Shown here piece by piece: positions 33,426-42,344 of a DNA stretch of 50,720 bases (the stretch's first letter is position 1; each line of letters starts with the position of its first letter). The notes below the pieces were generated by a model. The model saw only the letters and a program-made list of their open reading frames with translations, did not search any database and was not told the DNA's origin. Source of the stretch: Nitrospirota bacterium (GTDB taxonomy: Bacteria; Nitrospirota; Nitrospiria; JACQBZ01); the NCBI GenBank assembly GCA_016194285.1, contig JACQBZ010000033.1, positions 1 to 50,720 on the forward strand, written 5' to 3'. The translations under genes were made by a program, and so were the position numbers.

Positions 33426-34790
33426 ATGCCCCGTCCAAAAACGTCGTTTGTTTGCCAGAACTGCGGCTATTCTTCCCCAAAGTGGCTTGGAAAATGTCCG
33501 GACTGCAATCAATGGAACAGCCTGCAGGAAGAATCGGCAGTGTCTGCCGCTCCCTCGCGTTGGATGACCTCGGAGCGTGGTCCGCAGAAACCCGAGCCGA
33601 TCACGGAGATCGTCCGATCTTCGGATGATCGTTTCAGCACCGGGATGGGAGAACTGGACCGGGTTTTAGGCGGCGGGGTCGTGGCCGGTTCGATGGTGCT
33701 CATTGGCGGCGACCCGGGCATCGGGAAATCGACCCTTCTCCTTCAGGCTTTCCAGCGGATCAGCCAAGATCGACCGGTTCTCTACGTCTCCGGTGAGGAG
33801 TCGCCGCACCAAATCAAGATGCGGGGAGAGCGGCTGGGCGTCGATTCCAAGAACCTGTTGATTCTATCCGAGACGTCGCTGGAAGAAATTTTAAAAACCG
33901 CACAATCATTGAGACCCCGGGCCATCGTGATCGATTCCATCCAGACGGTCTACACCGGCCAGATCACGTCCGCGCCCGGGAGCGTCAGCCAGATTCGAGA
34001 GTCGGCGGCCCAGTTGATGATCCATGCGAAACAGACCAACACGCCGACCTTTCTGGTCGGCCATGTCACAAAAGACGGTTCCATCGCCGGTCCGCGCATT
34101 TTGGAACATATGGTCGATACGGTGCTCTATTTTGAAGGCGACAAGGGTCATCCTTACCGGATCCTCCGAGCCGTGAAGAATCGTTTCGGTTCCACGAATG
34201 AGATCGGCGTTTTTGAGATGAAATCTCTTGGGTTGGAAGAGGTTTCAAATCCCTCCGAATTGTTTTTAAGCGAGCGCCCGGCCCATGTGGCCGGCTCGGT
34301 CGTGGTCTCCAGCATCGAGGGGACGCGACCGATCCTGGTGGAGCTGCAGGCGCTGATCAGCCCGACCAATTTCGGACTGCCCCGACGGATGGCGATCGGC
34401 GTGGACCCGAATCGGGTTTCGCTTCTTCTCGCCGTACTGGAAAAACGCGCCGGGCTGCAGCTCCAGGGACAAGACGTCTTCATCAATGTCGTGGGCGGGA
34501 TGCAGATCGACGAGCCGGCGGTGGATCTGGGGATCGTGGCGGCCGTTGCATCGGGATTTCGGGAGCGGCCTCTGGATCCAAAAATTCTGGTGTTGGGGGA
34601 GGTGGGACTGGGAGGAGAGGTGCGCGCGATCCATCAAGCCGACGCTCGGCTTCGGGAAGCGGCCAAGATGGGATTTAAGCAATGCCTGTTGCCGGAGCGC
34701 AACCGGATGAGGCTGAACGGGGTCGATGGGATTGATACGATCGGCATCGGGCATATACGCCAGGCGTTGGAGGTTCTGTTTGGGAAGTAG
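33426..34790 (+). CDS. radA: DNA repair protein RadA
   Basis: RadA is a RecA-related helicase that extends strand exchange in recombination. The 454 residues show the zinc finger Cys10, Cys13, Cys24 and Cys27, the Walker A loop GGDPGIGKST (94-103), the RadA-specific KNRFG motif near 252, and the Lon-like C-terminal domain (VFINVVGGMQIDEPAVDLGI; VLGEVGLGGEVRAI). It is the first gene of a run that continues to tatC. The next gene starts inside its last codons. Confidence 0.96.
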   Translation: MPRPKTSFVCQNCGYSSPKWLGKCPDCNQWNSLQEESAVSAAPSRWMTSERGPQKPEPITEIVRSSDDRFSTGMGELDRVLGGGVVAGSMVLIGGDPGIGKSTLLLQAFQRISQDRPVLYVSGEESPHQIKMRGERLGVDSKNLLILSETSLEEILKTAQSLRPRAIVIDSIQTVYTGQITSAPGSVSQIRESAAQLMIHAKQTNTPTFLVGHVTKDGSIAGPRILEHMVDTVLYFEGDKGHPYRILRAVKNRFGSTNEIGVFEMKSLGLEEVSNPSELFLSERPAHVAGSVVVSSIEGTRPILVELQALISPTNFGLPRRMAIGVDPNRVSLLLAVLEKRAGLQLQGQDVFINVVGGMQIDEPAVDLGIVAAVASGFRERPLDPKILVLGEVGLGGEVRAIHQADARLREAAKMGFKQCLLPERNRMRLNGVDGIDTIGIGHIRQALEVLFGK

Positions 34791-35634
34791 CAGGACGTTA
34801 TGGCCGATCGTCTGTCTGATGACTATCGTTATGAGCGGGTGCGGCCCCCGTTATTCGATTGCTCCCGAGCCTCCGCTGCTCTCGGCGTCACTCAAAGATC
34901 TCTTGGACCGCCTAGACCACCGGACGCAATCGATCCAGACGCTCAAGGCGCTTTTGACGATTCGTTCGGAAAGACAAGCCGCCGTTACGTCGAGCTTATT
35001 TTATTCCCGTTCGCCGGAGGGCGCCCCGCCATCCCTTCGGGTGAAAGGATTTGATTCATTCGGGAGGACGCTGTTCGACCTGATTTGGTCGAACGACCGG
35101 GTCCTGTTGACGATTCCGGGTCAAGGACGTGTGCTGGAGAGCGGACCGGACAAGCGGGAGGGGCCTTCGCTGCCGGCCGAGTTCGGGCTGGAAGCGGCCG
35201 AGTTGCGGCAGGCCGTTTCGGCGATGGTCGGCCCGTTTGTGGAGTCCGGGGAAATTCCGGTCTTGGAGCAGGTGGGGCCGAACTATCTGATCCATTTGAT
35301 TCGTGTTTCGGGTGGGGGTGGCCGCCTGACGAAGCGGCTCTGGATCGAACGCAGCCGATTGCGATTGATTCGTGAAGAAATTTTTGAACGTGCCGGTTCA
35401 ACAGAGGGCCCTGATTCTGCGGCCGTAAGTGAAGAGGAAGCGACCGTCGTGGAATTCCTTGATTATCAACCTCGATCCGTCCCGGCGGGGGCGGAAATCG
35501 ATTGGCCCGACCGGTTGGTCATTATAAAGATAAAGCCGCGAGCCGGAACCGGAGAGGAAAGCCGTCTCGAATTGAAATTCATTGAGGTCCAGCCCAACGC
35601 GGTGATTTCCCCGGAGGAGTTTCGGATACCATGA
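34780..35634 (+). CDS. Lipoprotein of unknown function, possible LolA/LolB-like fold
   Basis: This is a 284-residue lipoprotein starting at TTG 34780: GGAGG lies 6 nt upstream, inside the end of radA, which it overlaps by 11 bp. The leader ends in lipobox MSGC with Cys21. The body is beta-rich (LKALLTIRSERQAAVTSSLF; SLRVKGFDSFGRTLFDLIWS; RLWIERSRLRLIREEIFERA), with a final line EESRLELKFIEVQPNAVISP. This is like the LolA/LolB or DUF4292 type of half-barrel that handles lipids or lipoproteins in the periplasm, but no defining motif is present. It is coupled to radA and lies 10 bp before tsaB. Confidence 0.75.
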   Translation: MGSSRTLWPIVCLMTIVMSGCGPRYSIAPEPPLLSASLKDLLDRLDHRTQSIQTLKALLTIRSERQAAVTSSLFYSRSPEGAPPSLRVKGFDSFGRTLFDLIWSNDRVLLTIPGQGRVLESGPDKREGPSLPAEFGLEAAELRQAVSAMVGPFVESGEIPVLEQVGPNYLIHLIRVSGGGGRLTKRLWIERSRLRLIREEIFERAGSTEGPDSAAVSEEEATVVEFLDYQPRSVPAGAEIDWPDRLVIIKIKPRAGTGEESRLELKFIEVQPNAVISPEEFRIP

Positions 35635-35644
35635 AGAGGATTTA

Positions 35645-36475
35645 ATGAAGATATTGGGGATCGAGACGGCGACCGGCTTGGGGGGCGTGGCCCTGATCGA
35701 GGGTGAGACGCTCCGGGCCGAGTACCGAATCGACATGACGATGATGCATGCCGAGCGGCTGATGGTCCTGATCGATCGGGTGCTCGGGGACAGCGGCCGG
35801 GTTCTCGACGATCTGGATGCCTTGGCCGTCTCAATCGGGCCGGGCTCTTTCACGGGACTGCGCGTCGCGGTGAATACGGTGAAGGGTCTGGTGGTCGGAA
35901 AACCGATCCCGGTTGCCGCGGTACCGACCCTGGAAGCCCTGGCCTGGAATGCCTCGGCCGGCGGTTACGCCGTCTGTCCGATGATCGATGCCAAGAAGCA
36001 GGAGGTGTATGCGGCCCTGTTTTCGAGCGAGGCCGGCGGGGGGCTCAAGCGGGTGATGGAGGATCAGGTCATTTCGCCGGAGGCCCTGTGTGAACGTCTT
36101 TCCAAGTCATCGGACTCGCCGACCGTTTTTCTGGGAGACGGGGCTTCTCGATACCGGGAGGTTTTGCAGGAACGACTCGGTCATCGGGCCGTCTTTGCGC
36201 CCGCGCCGTTGTCGGGACCGCTTCCCTCCATGGTGGCCCGGTTGGGTCTCCAACGGATCCAGCGCGGCGAGGCGTCCGACGCACGGACCCTTGTCCCGGT
36301 CTATGTCCGGCGGTCGGACGCGGAGGTCAACTGGGAAAAAGGGGTCACCCCGCGAAAATTGAACCTGAAACGGAATAGGGATCAACCCAGCGAGCACGGC
36401 GAGCGAGAGGGGGAGGCTCCATCTGGCTCCGCCAGTGGAGGGGGCGACGCGAGCCCCTACAAGTCAAGCCGGTGA
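35645..36475 (+). CDS. tsaB: tRNA t6A threonylcarbamoyladenosine protein TsaB, with a repeat-derived tail
   Basis: TsaB partners TsaD to make t6A at position 37 of ANN-reading tRNAs. IGIETATGLGGVALIEG-type start, MHAERLMVLIDRVL, and VSIGPGSFTGLRVAVNTVKGL (about 60-80) are typical. The family is about 230 residues; this one is 276. The extra 40 residues end in GEREGEAPSGSASGGGDASP, encoded by a palindromic repeat (36402-36461) that has a second copy at 46581-46639. So the natural end of TsaB was probably replaced or extended by a repeat insertion. The stop overlaps the start of rimI. Confidence 0.93.
   Translation: MKILGIETATGLGGVALIEGETLRAEYRIDMTMMHAERLMVLIDRVLGDSGRVLDDLDALAVSIGPGSFTGLRVAVNTVKGLVVGKPIPVAAVPTLEALAWNASAGGYAVCPMIDAKKQEVYAALFSSEAGGGLKRVMEDQVISPEALCERLSKSSDSPTVFLGDGASRYREVLQERLGHRAVFAPAPLSGPLPSMVARLGLQRIQRGEASDARTLVPVYVRRSDAEVNWEKGVTPRKLNLKRNRDQPSEHGEREGEAPSGSASGGGDASPYKSSR
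36402..36461 (+). repeat. Palindromic repeat inside the tsaB 3' end (copy 1)
   Basis: Sixty bases from GCGAGAGGGGG to GAGCCCCTACA. They match 46581-46639 on the opposite strand with about six differences. The arms CTCCATCTGGC and GCCAGTGGAG form a hairpin. At the corresponding places the other copy has CCGGC/GCCGG, so the changes keep the pairing. Confidence 0.8.
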
Positions 36476-36954
36476 TGAGACGCGAGGAGGTGAGTAAGGA
36501 TCGAAAAATATCGATTCGGCCGATGACCTTGGCCGACTTGGACGAAGTGATGCCGATCGAGGAGGCTTCCTACACCGCGCCTTGGAAGCGATCGATGTTT
36601 GAGGCGGACCTGCACGGCAACCCGTTTGCCCGGTTTTTCGTGGCTCGAGATCCCGATCAGGGTACGGTGGTAGGCTATGTCTGTTTCTGGAAGGTGTTTG
36701 CCGAGTTGCATTTGATGAATCTGTCGGTCCACCCGGACCGGCGGCGTTTGGGGATCGGGGGAGAGTTGGTGCGTTGGACGCTGTCGTGGGCCAAGGAAAA
36801 CGCCGTCTCTCTGGTCACGCTGGAAGTGAGAGCCTCCAATGAGGCCGCGAAACGACTGTATGAGAAACTGGGTTTCAAGCTCGTTGCGGTGCGGCACAAT
36901 TATTATCGCGATCCGCGCGAGGATGCCCTGATCATGAATTGGTCCGAAGGATGA
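36472..36954 (+). CDS. rimI: Ribosomal protein S18-alanine N-acetyltransferase (RimI type)
   Basis: This is a 160-residue GNAT acetyltransferase. ISIRPMTLADLDEVMPIEEA starts the fold, YVCFWKVFAELHLMNLSVHP covers the central strands, RRRLGIGGELVRWTL (about 87-101) is the acetyl-CoA loop, and EVRASNEAAKRLYEKLGFKLV closes it. RimI acetylates the N-terminus of S18 in E. coli; tsaB-rimI adjacency is common. GTG 36472 overlaps the tsaB stop, and ATG 36475 is equally possible. Confidence 0.9.
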   Translation: MMRREEVSKDRKISIRPMTLADLDEVMPIEEASYTAPWKRSMFEADLHGNPFARFFVARDPDQGTVVGYVCFWKVFAELHLMNLSVHPDRRRLGIGGELVRWTLSWAKENAVSLVTLEVRASNEAAKRLYEKLGFKLVAVRHNYYRDPREDALIMNWSEG

Positions 36955-36977
36955 GCATCCCGAGAAGGAGGTTGGCT

Positions 36978-37217
36978 ATGTTAAATGAACGGGTTGAGTT
37001 TCGAAACGCATTGCGCCAACGGAATTCGGAATTTCAAAAATTGGAGGAAGCGCATCATCGGTTGGAGCGGGAATTGAACGAATTGATCCGTCGAAAAACC
37101 CTGACGCCGCAAGAGGAGTTACACAAAAAACAGATCCAGGTGGAGAAATTGCATACGAAAGATCGCATGGAAGCGATCATTCGTGACTATCTGAAGCAGC
37201 ACGCGACACCTTCATGA
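36978..37217 (+). CDS. DUF465 (YdcH-type) small coiled-coil protein
   Basis: This is a 79-residue, all-helical, charged protein: LNERVEFRNALRQRNSEFQK then LEEAHHRLERELNEL and LHKKQIQVEKLHTKDRMEAI. The HHRLERELNEL heart followed by LHKKQIQVEKLHTKDRM is the DUF465/YdcH signature. GGAGG precedes ATG 36978. The family has no established function. It sits between rimI and the Tat genes. Confidence 0.85.
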   Translation: MLNERVEFRNALRQRNSEFQKLEEAHHRLERELNELIRRKTLTPQEELHKKQIQVEKLHTKDRMEAIIRDYLKQHATPS

Positions 37218-37226
37218 GGCACGAGG

Positions 37227-37508
37227 ATGTTTGGGATTGGACTTCCGGAACTGATCGTGATTTTGGTCATCGCCCTGCTGGTCCTGGGCCCACAGCGGTT
37301 GCCGGAGGTGGCGCGCGCCATCGGTCGGGGCATGGCGGAGCTGAAGCGCGCCACACAGGATCTCAAGGAAGAGATCGACGCCGAGGTTCGAAAGATGGAT
37401 GAGCCGGCCGAGGTGAAGTCCCACGAGAAATTACCGCCGAGCGGGGGGGCTCCATCGTCTCCGGAATCCGGAAAGTCCAGCCCTCCCTCCGAGGGGAAAC
37501 AATCATGA
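37227..37508 (+). CDS. tatA: Twin-arginine translocase subunit TatA/TatB
   Basis: This is a 93-residue Tat component. One N-terminal membrane helix with the invariant Glu/Gly pattern is present ([20 protein letters not shown]), then [20 protein letters not shown], an amphipathic helix, and a Pro/Ser/Gly-rich tail. The opening [12 protein letters not shown] and the [12 protein letters not shown] line resemble TatB in many phyla, while the length fits TatA; one protein may fill both roles. Its end overlaps tatC by 4 bp. Confidence 0.93.
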   Translation: MFGIGLPELIVILVIALLVLGPQRLPEVARAIGRGMAELKRATQDLKEEIDAEVRKMDEPAEVKSHEKLPPSGGAPSSPESGKSSPPSEGKQS

Positions 37509-38275
37509 CGGCCCTTCGCACCCCTCCCGCCGAAGCGTCGCGGATGCCCATCACCGGCCATCTGGAAGAGCTTCGAAGCCGGCTGATCAAGGTGGTCTGG
37601 ACCGTTCTCGGCGGCATGGTGCTCGCCTATGCGGTTTCGGATGTCCTGATCGGATGGCTCAAACGGCCGCTGGCCGCCGACCTGTACTTTTTTTCTCCCA
37701 CCGAGGCCTTCTGGGTGACGATCAAGGTCTCATTTTTCGCGGGACTGTTTCTGTCCCTTCCGGTGGTGCTCTACCAGATTGGGCGGTTTGTATCGCCCGG
37801 CCTCCTTCCTCATGAACGGCGGTTGGCCGTGCCGTTCGTGCTGATCGGTTGTCTGTTCTTTGTCCTTGGATTGACCTTCTGTTATTTCGTGGTTGCCCCG
37901 TTTGCATTGAATTTTCTGGTGGGGTTCGGGATGCAGCAGGGCTTGAAGCCGGTCTTCTCGATCGGGCTTTATATCGACTTTCTGCTCAAATTTTTGCTGG
38001 CCTTCGGACTGGTCTTCGAGCTGCCCCTGGCACTCACCATCCTGGCCAAGCTGGGACTCGTGACGCCGCAGATTCTGTCACGCAATCGGCGCTATGCGGT
38101 TCTGGTGAACGCGATCCTGGCCGCGATTCTCACGCCCACAACGGACGTCTTCAATATGATGCTGATGATGGTCCCGCTGCTGATTTTCTATGAGCTGGGG
38201 ATCTGGGGCGCCCGGTTCTTCGGACGGAAAGCGGTCCGGTCCGGCCTGGCCGAGGAGGCCAAGGGCGAGGCTTAA
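37505..38275 (+). CDS. tatC: Twin-arginine translocase subunit TatC
   Basis: This is a 256-residue, six-helix membrane protein that recognises twin-arginine signals. [20 protein letters not shown] (about 15-34) is the conserved N-terminal region; the first periplasmic loop has [20 protein letters not shown] (about 62-81). [19 protein letters not shown] and [20 protein letters not shown] follow. It overlaps tatA by 4 bp. Confidence 0.96.
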   Translation: MTALRTPPAEASRMPITGHLEELRSRLIKVVWTVLGGMVLAYAVSDVLIGWLKRPLAADLYFFSPTEAFWVTIKVSFFAGLFLSLPVVLYQIGRFVSPGLLPHERRLAVPFVLIGCLFFVLGLTFCYFVVAPFALNFLVGFGMQQGLKPVFSIGLYIDFLLKFLLAFGLVFELPLALTILAKLGLVTPQILSRNRRYAVLVNAILAAILTPTTDVFNMMLMMVPLLIFYELGIWGARFFGRKAVRSGLAEEAKGEA

Positions 38276-38295
38276 TGCGAGAGGAGAACGAAAAT

Positions 38296-39342
38296 ATGAA
38301 CCCACGATACCGATTCCTAATGATCTTTATCATGTTGGGGTTGGTCGTGTTGATCGCTGTGGGAATTTCTCCAAACGCGAATAGCCAGATGCAGATGCCG
38401 GATCCCCGGAACAGTGTGCAAGCCCTGGCGCTGGACACGAACGGCACATTGTTCATGGGGACGTTTGGTAACGGTATTTTTAAGAGTCGCGACGGCGGAC
38501 TTCATTGGGAGGCGATCTCGGAAGGATTAGGCGATCCCTATATCATGACCCTATTGATTAAACCGTCTCGTGAGAAAACCCCGGGGGCTTCGAAGTCGAT
38601 TATTTTTGCCGGAACGGCTCGGTTCGGAGTTTTCCGGAGCCGGGATGAGGGCCTTCACTGGGAGCACGTGAATACCGGCCTCGCCAATACCCAGGTCTCG
38701 GCCCTTCTTTATGATTCACGGAGTCGCCTCTATGCCGCCACCGGGGATGGCGTGTTCAGAAGCGAGGATCACGGCGATCACTGGACCGCCCACAACACCG
38801 GTCTGAACGACGTACTGGTGCGCTCCTTGATCATCGATCGCGAGGGATCATTGTATGCCGGGACCGGGGGGAAAGGCCTCTACAAGCGCAAGTCCAGTCA
38901 ACCGAATTGGGAGCAGCTGACCCGAGGGTTTGAGGGCGATCGGGGGCTTCGTGAAAATTTCATCCGAGTCTTGACGTTGGGAGAGAACGGAACCGTTTAC
39001 GCCGGAACATTCGACGGCGGGATCTACACCACCCGGGACGGAGGAAAAAACTGGAACGATCTGAACCAGGGTTTGGTCAATCAATCGATCCGGGCGATTC
39101 TTGTGGGGAAGGACGGCATATTGTATCTCGGCACCGGCCGAGGGGTCTTCACGCGGTCTCCAAAAGATACCCGCTGGAGCTCGATCAACGGGGCACTGGA
39201 GGATCTCAACATCCAATCGATGGCGATCGACGGCGAAGGCCATATCTATGCCGGTACGGCGCAACATTTGTATAAAGGCTCGACCCAGGGCGACTGGGCG
39301 CCTCTTACGGAACAGCTGTTCGGTGCAAAGAAGGGGATGTGA
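38296..39342 (+). CDS. Secreted BNR/YCF48-like beta-propeller protein
   Basis: This is a 348-residue exported protein. The ATG at 38296 is chosen because GAGGAG lies 9 nt upstream; a start at 38275 overlaps the tatC stop. The signal helix MNPRYRFLMIFIMLGLVVLI is followed by repeated units of the form GTLFMGTFGNGIFKSRDGGL-H-W-E, RSRDEGLHWEHVNTGL, RLYAATGDGVFRSEDHGDHW, GTVYAGTFDGGIYTTRDGGK, each with an SxDxGxxW-type Asp-box. This is the sialidase/photosystem-stability-factor propeller layout. No catalytic residues are visible. Role unknown; it may be a binding or assembly factor in the periplasm. Confidence 0.8.
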   Translation: MNPRYRFLMIFIMLGLVVLIAVGISPNANSQMQMPDPRNSVQALALDTNGTLFMGTFGNGIFKSRDGGLHWEAISEGLGDPYIMTLLIKPSREKTPGASKSIIFAGTARFGVFRSRDEGLHWEHVNTGLANTQVSALLYDSRSRLYAATGDGVFRSEDHGDHWTAHNTGLNDVLVRSLIIDREGSLYAGTGGKGLYKRKSSQPNWEQLTRGFEGDRGLRENFIRVLTLGENGTVYAGTFDGGIYTTRDGGKNWNDLNQGLVNQSIRAILVGKDGILYLGTGRGVFTRSPKDTRWSSINGALEDLNIQSMAIDGEGHIYAGTAQHLYKGSTQGDWAPLTEQLFGAKKGM

Positions 39343-39354
39343 GTAACGACACAT

Positions 39355-40251
39355 ATGTCGTACGAACCATTGAATATCCTGATCATCCATGGGATGGGTG
39401 ATCAGCCCAAAGATTTTTCGAAGGGGTTTCAGAAAGAGCTCCTTCCGAAGTTTAGAACCTCCCTCGAGTATTTGGCCAAAGATTATTCTCTTCCCAATGC
39501 CTTCGTGCCCGAACCCCTCAATTTCATCACGGGCTGGTGGGCGCCGGTCATGGAAATGACCCAGGAGGAGCTGGAAAAGCGAATTTATAAAAAGAAGATT
39601 CCATTTCTTCGGAAATTCGGGATGAGCTTCATGGGAGATGTGGTCGCGTATCAGGGCGAGTCCGTGTACAACGAGATCCACCGATATCTGGCCGAAGCAC
39701 TTCGCACCCATCTCAGGCTTGGTAGTAGTCATCTCACGATCGTCGCCCACAGCCTCGGGAGCGTGATCGCCTCCGATTTCGTGTACGATCACACCGTCAA
39801 GATCGGAAAAACCTTCAAGGACAGCTTCGGTGTTTCCTTCTCGAACTTTATCACACTGGGCTCTCCCCTGGTCTTGTATGCCATGCGATCCTCCCATTCA
39901 ACGGAATTCAGTCCGGCCAAGGTGCTGGATCATTTTGACCGGCCGGTGCGGGTCGAATCCGAAACGGGTTACTGGTTGAACCTCTATGACGATGACGATA
40001 TCATCGGCTACCCGATCAAGCCGGTCAACCGTTTTTATCAGGAGGCGGTCACGGCGGACCTCAGGGTGGATGTGGGTGATCTCTTGACTCGCTGGAATCC
40101 TCTCAGTCATGGATATTACTGGGATGACGGCGGGACCGGCCGCATCATCGCCGATAAACTCGCCATTGATTTTGCTGCGATCCATTTGGGTTTGAAAGGG
40201 TCGGACCTTCAAGAGGCGCTGGCCCATTTCCGGAAGCGGTACAATTTCTGA
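39355..40251 (+). CDS. Alpha/beta hydrolase-like protein
   Basis: This is a 298-residue cytosolic protein. LNILIIHGMGDQPKDF (6-21) carries the oxyanion HGMG, and LTIVAHSLGSVIASDFVY (about 125-142) the nucleophile Ser in AHSLGS. An acidic DDDD run near 220 and a final His in LSHGYYWDD are candidates for the other catalytic residues. It resembles lipases of the DUF676 type (PGAP1-like) in outline. Its stop overlaps the start of the next gene by 1 bp. Confidence 0.75.
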   Translation: MSYEPLNILIIHGMGDQPKDFSKGFQKELLPKFRTSLEYLAKDYSLPNAFVPEPLNFITGWWAPVMEMTQEELEKRIYKKKIPFLRKFGMSFMGDVVAYQGESVYNEIHRYLAEALRTHLRLGSSHLTIVAHSLGSVIASDFVYDHTVKIGKTFKDSFGVSFSNFITLGSPLVLYAMRSSHSTEFSPAKVLDHFDRPVRVESETGYWLNLYDDDDIIGYPIKPVNRFYQEAVTADLRVDVGDLLTRWNPLSHGYYWDDGGTGRIIADKLAIDFAAIHLGLKGSDLQEALAHFRKRYNF

Positions 40252-41447
40252 TGAGGCCGATCCGTTGCTTCCCTCTTCTCGTCGTGGTCGTCCTGTTCGG
40301 GTCGGCCCTGTCTGTTTCAGAGAGCCGGGCCGGTTTTTCCGAGGCGCCGGTTGCGACGGGTCTCGATTTTCCAGTGGCGATGGCCTTCGCTCCGGACGGA
40401 CGTCTTTTCTTCACCGAGCGCTTTTCCGGCAAGGTCCGGTTGATTACGAACCCCACCTCCGCGAATCCCCGTCTCCTTCCCGATGCGGTCTACCGGTTCG
40501 GCCCGGTCTCCAGTTTCTTTGAGCGAGGTCTGCTCGGACTGGCGCTGGATCCCGATTTTCAGAACAACGGCTATCTCTATGTCTATTATTCCCATCGCGG
40601 CCGGGACTCCAAAACCGATCCCTACCGACACCGCCTGATGCGGATCACGGTGAAGGGCGATCGGGGAGAATCGCCGGTTGTCCTTCTGGATCGACTTCCG
40701 ATCGGAAGCGCATCCGAGTTCGGAGCCGGAAATCATAACGGCGGCATACTGGCCTTTGGGCCGGACGGGAAGCTGTACCTCAGCATCGGGGATCTCGCCA
40801 CCCCCAAAAACTCGCAGGATCTGGATTCGTTTGCCGGAAAGATCCTGCGGTTGAATCCGGACGGCACGGCTCCGACCGATAATCCTTTCTATGATTCCAA
40901 ACGTCCGACCGCGCCCCGGTCCTACGTTTACGCGTTCGGTCTGCGGAACAGTTTTGGTTTGACGTTCGAGCCCCGCCTGTCCCTGCCCGACCGGCAGGCG
41001 GGCGGCGGGCAGGCCGGCCCCCCTGGAAAGGCCCGGTTGTTCGCCACCGAGAACGGCCCCGCGACCAATGATGAATTGGACATCATCGAGCCGGGAAAGA
41101 ATTACGGCTGGGATGACGATCGGATCAGCGGGGTCCGGAATAAACCGGGTTATATCGATCCGATCCTGGTTTACCACCGGACCATCGCGCCGACCGGAAT
41201 TGTCTTCTACACCGGCACGCGCTATCCGGAAGTGTATCAGGGAAAGCTGTTCTTTACGGACTGGAACGAGGGACGGATTCGCGTGGTGACCCTCACCGGT
41301 CGCGATTCGGTCGATGGGGTCAGCGTGCAGGATGATCTCTTTCGTCATCGGGGAGGGGTGGTCGATCTTAAAATGGGTCCGGACGGGCTGCTCTATTTCA
41401 CGACGCCCAAAGGAATTTATCGCTTGATTTACGATGATGCACCTTGA
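40251..41447 (+). CDS. PQQ-dependent sugar dehydrogenase-like protein, with a repeat-derived insertion
   Basis: This is a 398-residue secreted six-blade propeller (soluble glucose dehydrogenase family, YliI-like). The signal peptide covers about 1-24. FPVAMAFAPDGRLFFTERFSG, ERGLLGLALDPDFQNNGYLY, NHNGGILAFGPDGKLYLSIG and GKNYGWDD are characteristic. Between residues 240 and 262 the expected line FEPRTGRLFATENGP is broken by LSLPDRQAGGGQAGPPGKA, encoded by a palindromic repeat (40981-41022), so about 19 residues were added in frame. The ancestral reaction is sugar oxidation with PQQ; whether this one is active is unknown. Confidence 0.85.
   Translation: MRPIRCFPLLVVVVLFGSALSVSESRAGFSEAPVATGLDFPVAMAFAPDGRLFFTERFSGKVRLITNPTSANPRLLPDAVYRFGPVSSFFERGLLGLALDPDFQNNGYLYVYYSHRGRDSKTDPYRHRLMRITVKGDRGESPVVLLDRLPIGSASEFGAGNHNGGILAFGPDGKLYLSIGDLATPKNSQDLDSFAGKILRLNPDGTAPTDNPFYDSKRPTAPRSYVYAFGLRNSFGLTFEPRLSLPDRQAGGGQAGPPGKARLFATENGPATNDELDIIEPGKNYGWDDDRISGVRNKPGYIDPILVYHRTIAPTGIVFYTGTRYPEVYQGKLFFTDWNEGRIRVVTLTGRDSVDGVSVQDDLFRHRGGVVDLKMGPDGLLYFTTPKGIYRLIYDDAP
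40981..41022. repeat. Palindromic repeat inserted in frame in the sugar dehydrogenase gene
   Basis: CCTGCCCG at 40984 onward mirrors CGGGCAGG at 41014-41021, and CCGCCTG with CAGGCGG forms an overlapping hairpin. A similar CCGGCAGGC core is found in the protease leader at 18034-18049. The insertion keeps the reading frame. Confidence 0.7.
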
Positions 41448-42318
41448 TCCGAACCGAATTTTCAGCAAAACCCAGCCCGGAATCATCCGGCTCGGCGGAT
41501 GGCTTGGCGAATGGCTCAGCGAATGGCTCCGATGGTGGGCCGTCGGATCGTTTTTAATGGTGGGGTGCGGTATTGATAAACCCTTCATTTATCACCCCGA
41601 GCAAGAAATCAAGGCGACGCCGGAATCGGTTGGGCTTTCCTATGAGAATATCTATTTTCAATCGGCCGACGGGGTTCGTCTGAACGGCTGGTTCGTCCCC
41701 GGCCCGGATCCGTCCAACGTGATGATCTGGTTTCACGGCAACGGGGGAAACATCGGCCATCGGGTAAAGAAGCTTAGGCTGATCCACGATGATCTGGGTC
41801 TATCGATCTTCATCTTTGACTACCGTCAGTACGGCCAGAGTGGGGGATCGGTCACGGAGGAAGGCACCTACTGGGACGCCCGGGCCGCATTGGAGTATGT
41901 GAAGTCCCGCACCGGTCTTCTGGCCCTCCGGATCATCTATTTCGGCGAGTCGCTCGGAAGCGCGGTGGCGGTCGATCTGGCCTTGAAGGCCCCCCCACGC
42001 GCGTTGATCTTGGAGTCCCCCATTACCTCGATCCATGACATGGCTCGAGCGAAGTTGCCGTATCTTCCCGTCGGATTCCTGATCGATGACAAGTATGACT
42101 CCTTCTCCAAGATCCGAAAGATCCATGTGCCGCTTTTGATTCTTCATGGCGACCGGGATGAGGTCGTTCCATTTGATCAGGGCCGGCGGTTGTTCGAGGC
42201 CGCCAATCCTCCCAAGGAGTTTTACGTCATTCCGGGTGCCCATCACAACGACACCTACATCGTCGGCGGTCAACCCTATTGGGAGGCCATGAAGAAATTT
42301 CTGGATCGTCTCGAATAG
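41434..42318 (+). CDS. Alpha/beta hydrolase, lipoprotein or membrane-anchored (BEM46-like)
   Basis: This is a 294-residue hydrolase. After an N-terminal stretch with the short duplication GEWLSEWL and a helix ending in VGCG (Cys48, possible lipobox), the hydrolase fold begins. HGNGGN (about 92-97) is the oxyanion loop, Ser of GESLGSAVA (about 171) the nucleophile, Asp in HGDRDEVVP and His in PGAHHND the rest of the triad. It overlaps the dehydrogenase end by 14 bp. The substrate is unknown. Confidence 0.82.
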   Translation: MMHLDPNRIFSKTQPGIIRLGGWLGEWLSEWLRWWAVGSFLMVGCGIDKPFIYHPEQEIKATPESVGLSYENIYFQSADGVRLNGWFVPGPDPSNVMIWFHGNGGNIGHRVKKLRLIHDDLGLSIFIFDYRQYGQSGGSVTEEGTYWDARAALEYVKSRTGLLALRIIYFGESLGSAVAVDLALKAPPRALILESPITSIHDMARAKLPYLPVGFLIDDKYDSFSKIRKIHVPLLILHGDRDEVVPFDQGRRLFEAANPPKEFYVIPGAHHNDTYIVGGQPYWEAMKKFLDRLE

Positions 42319-42344
42319 CGATTCATTCGGCGGCTTCTTGAAAA

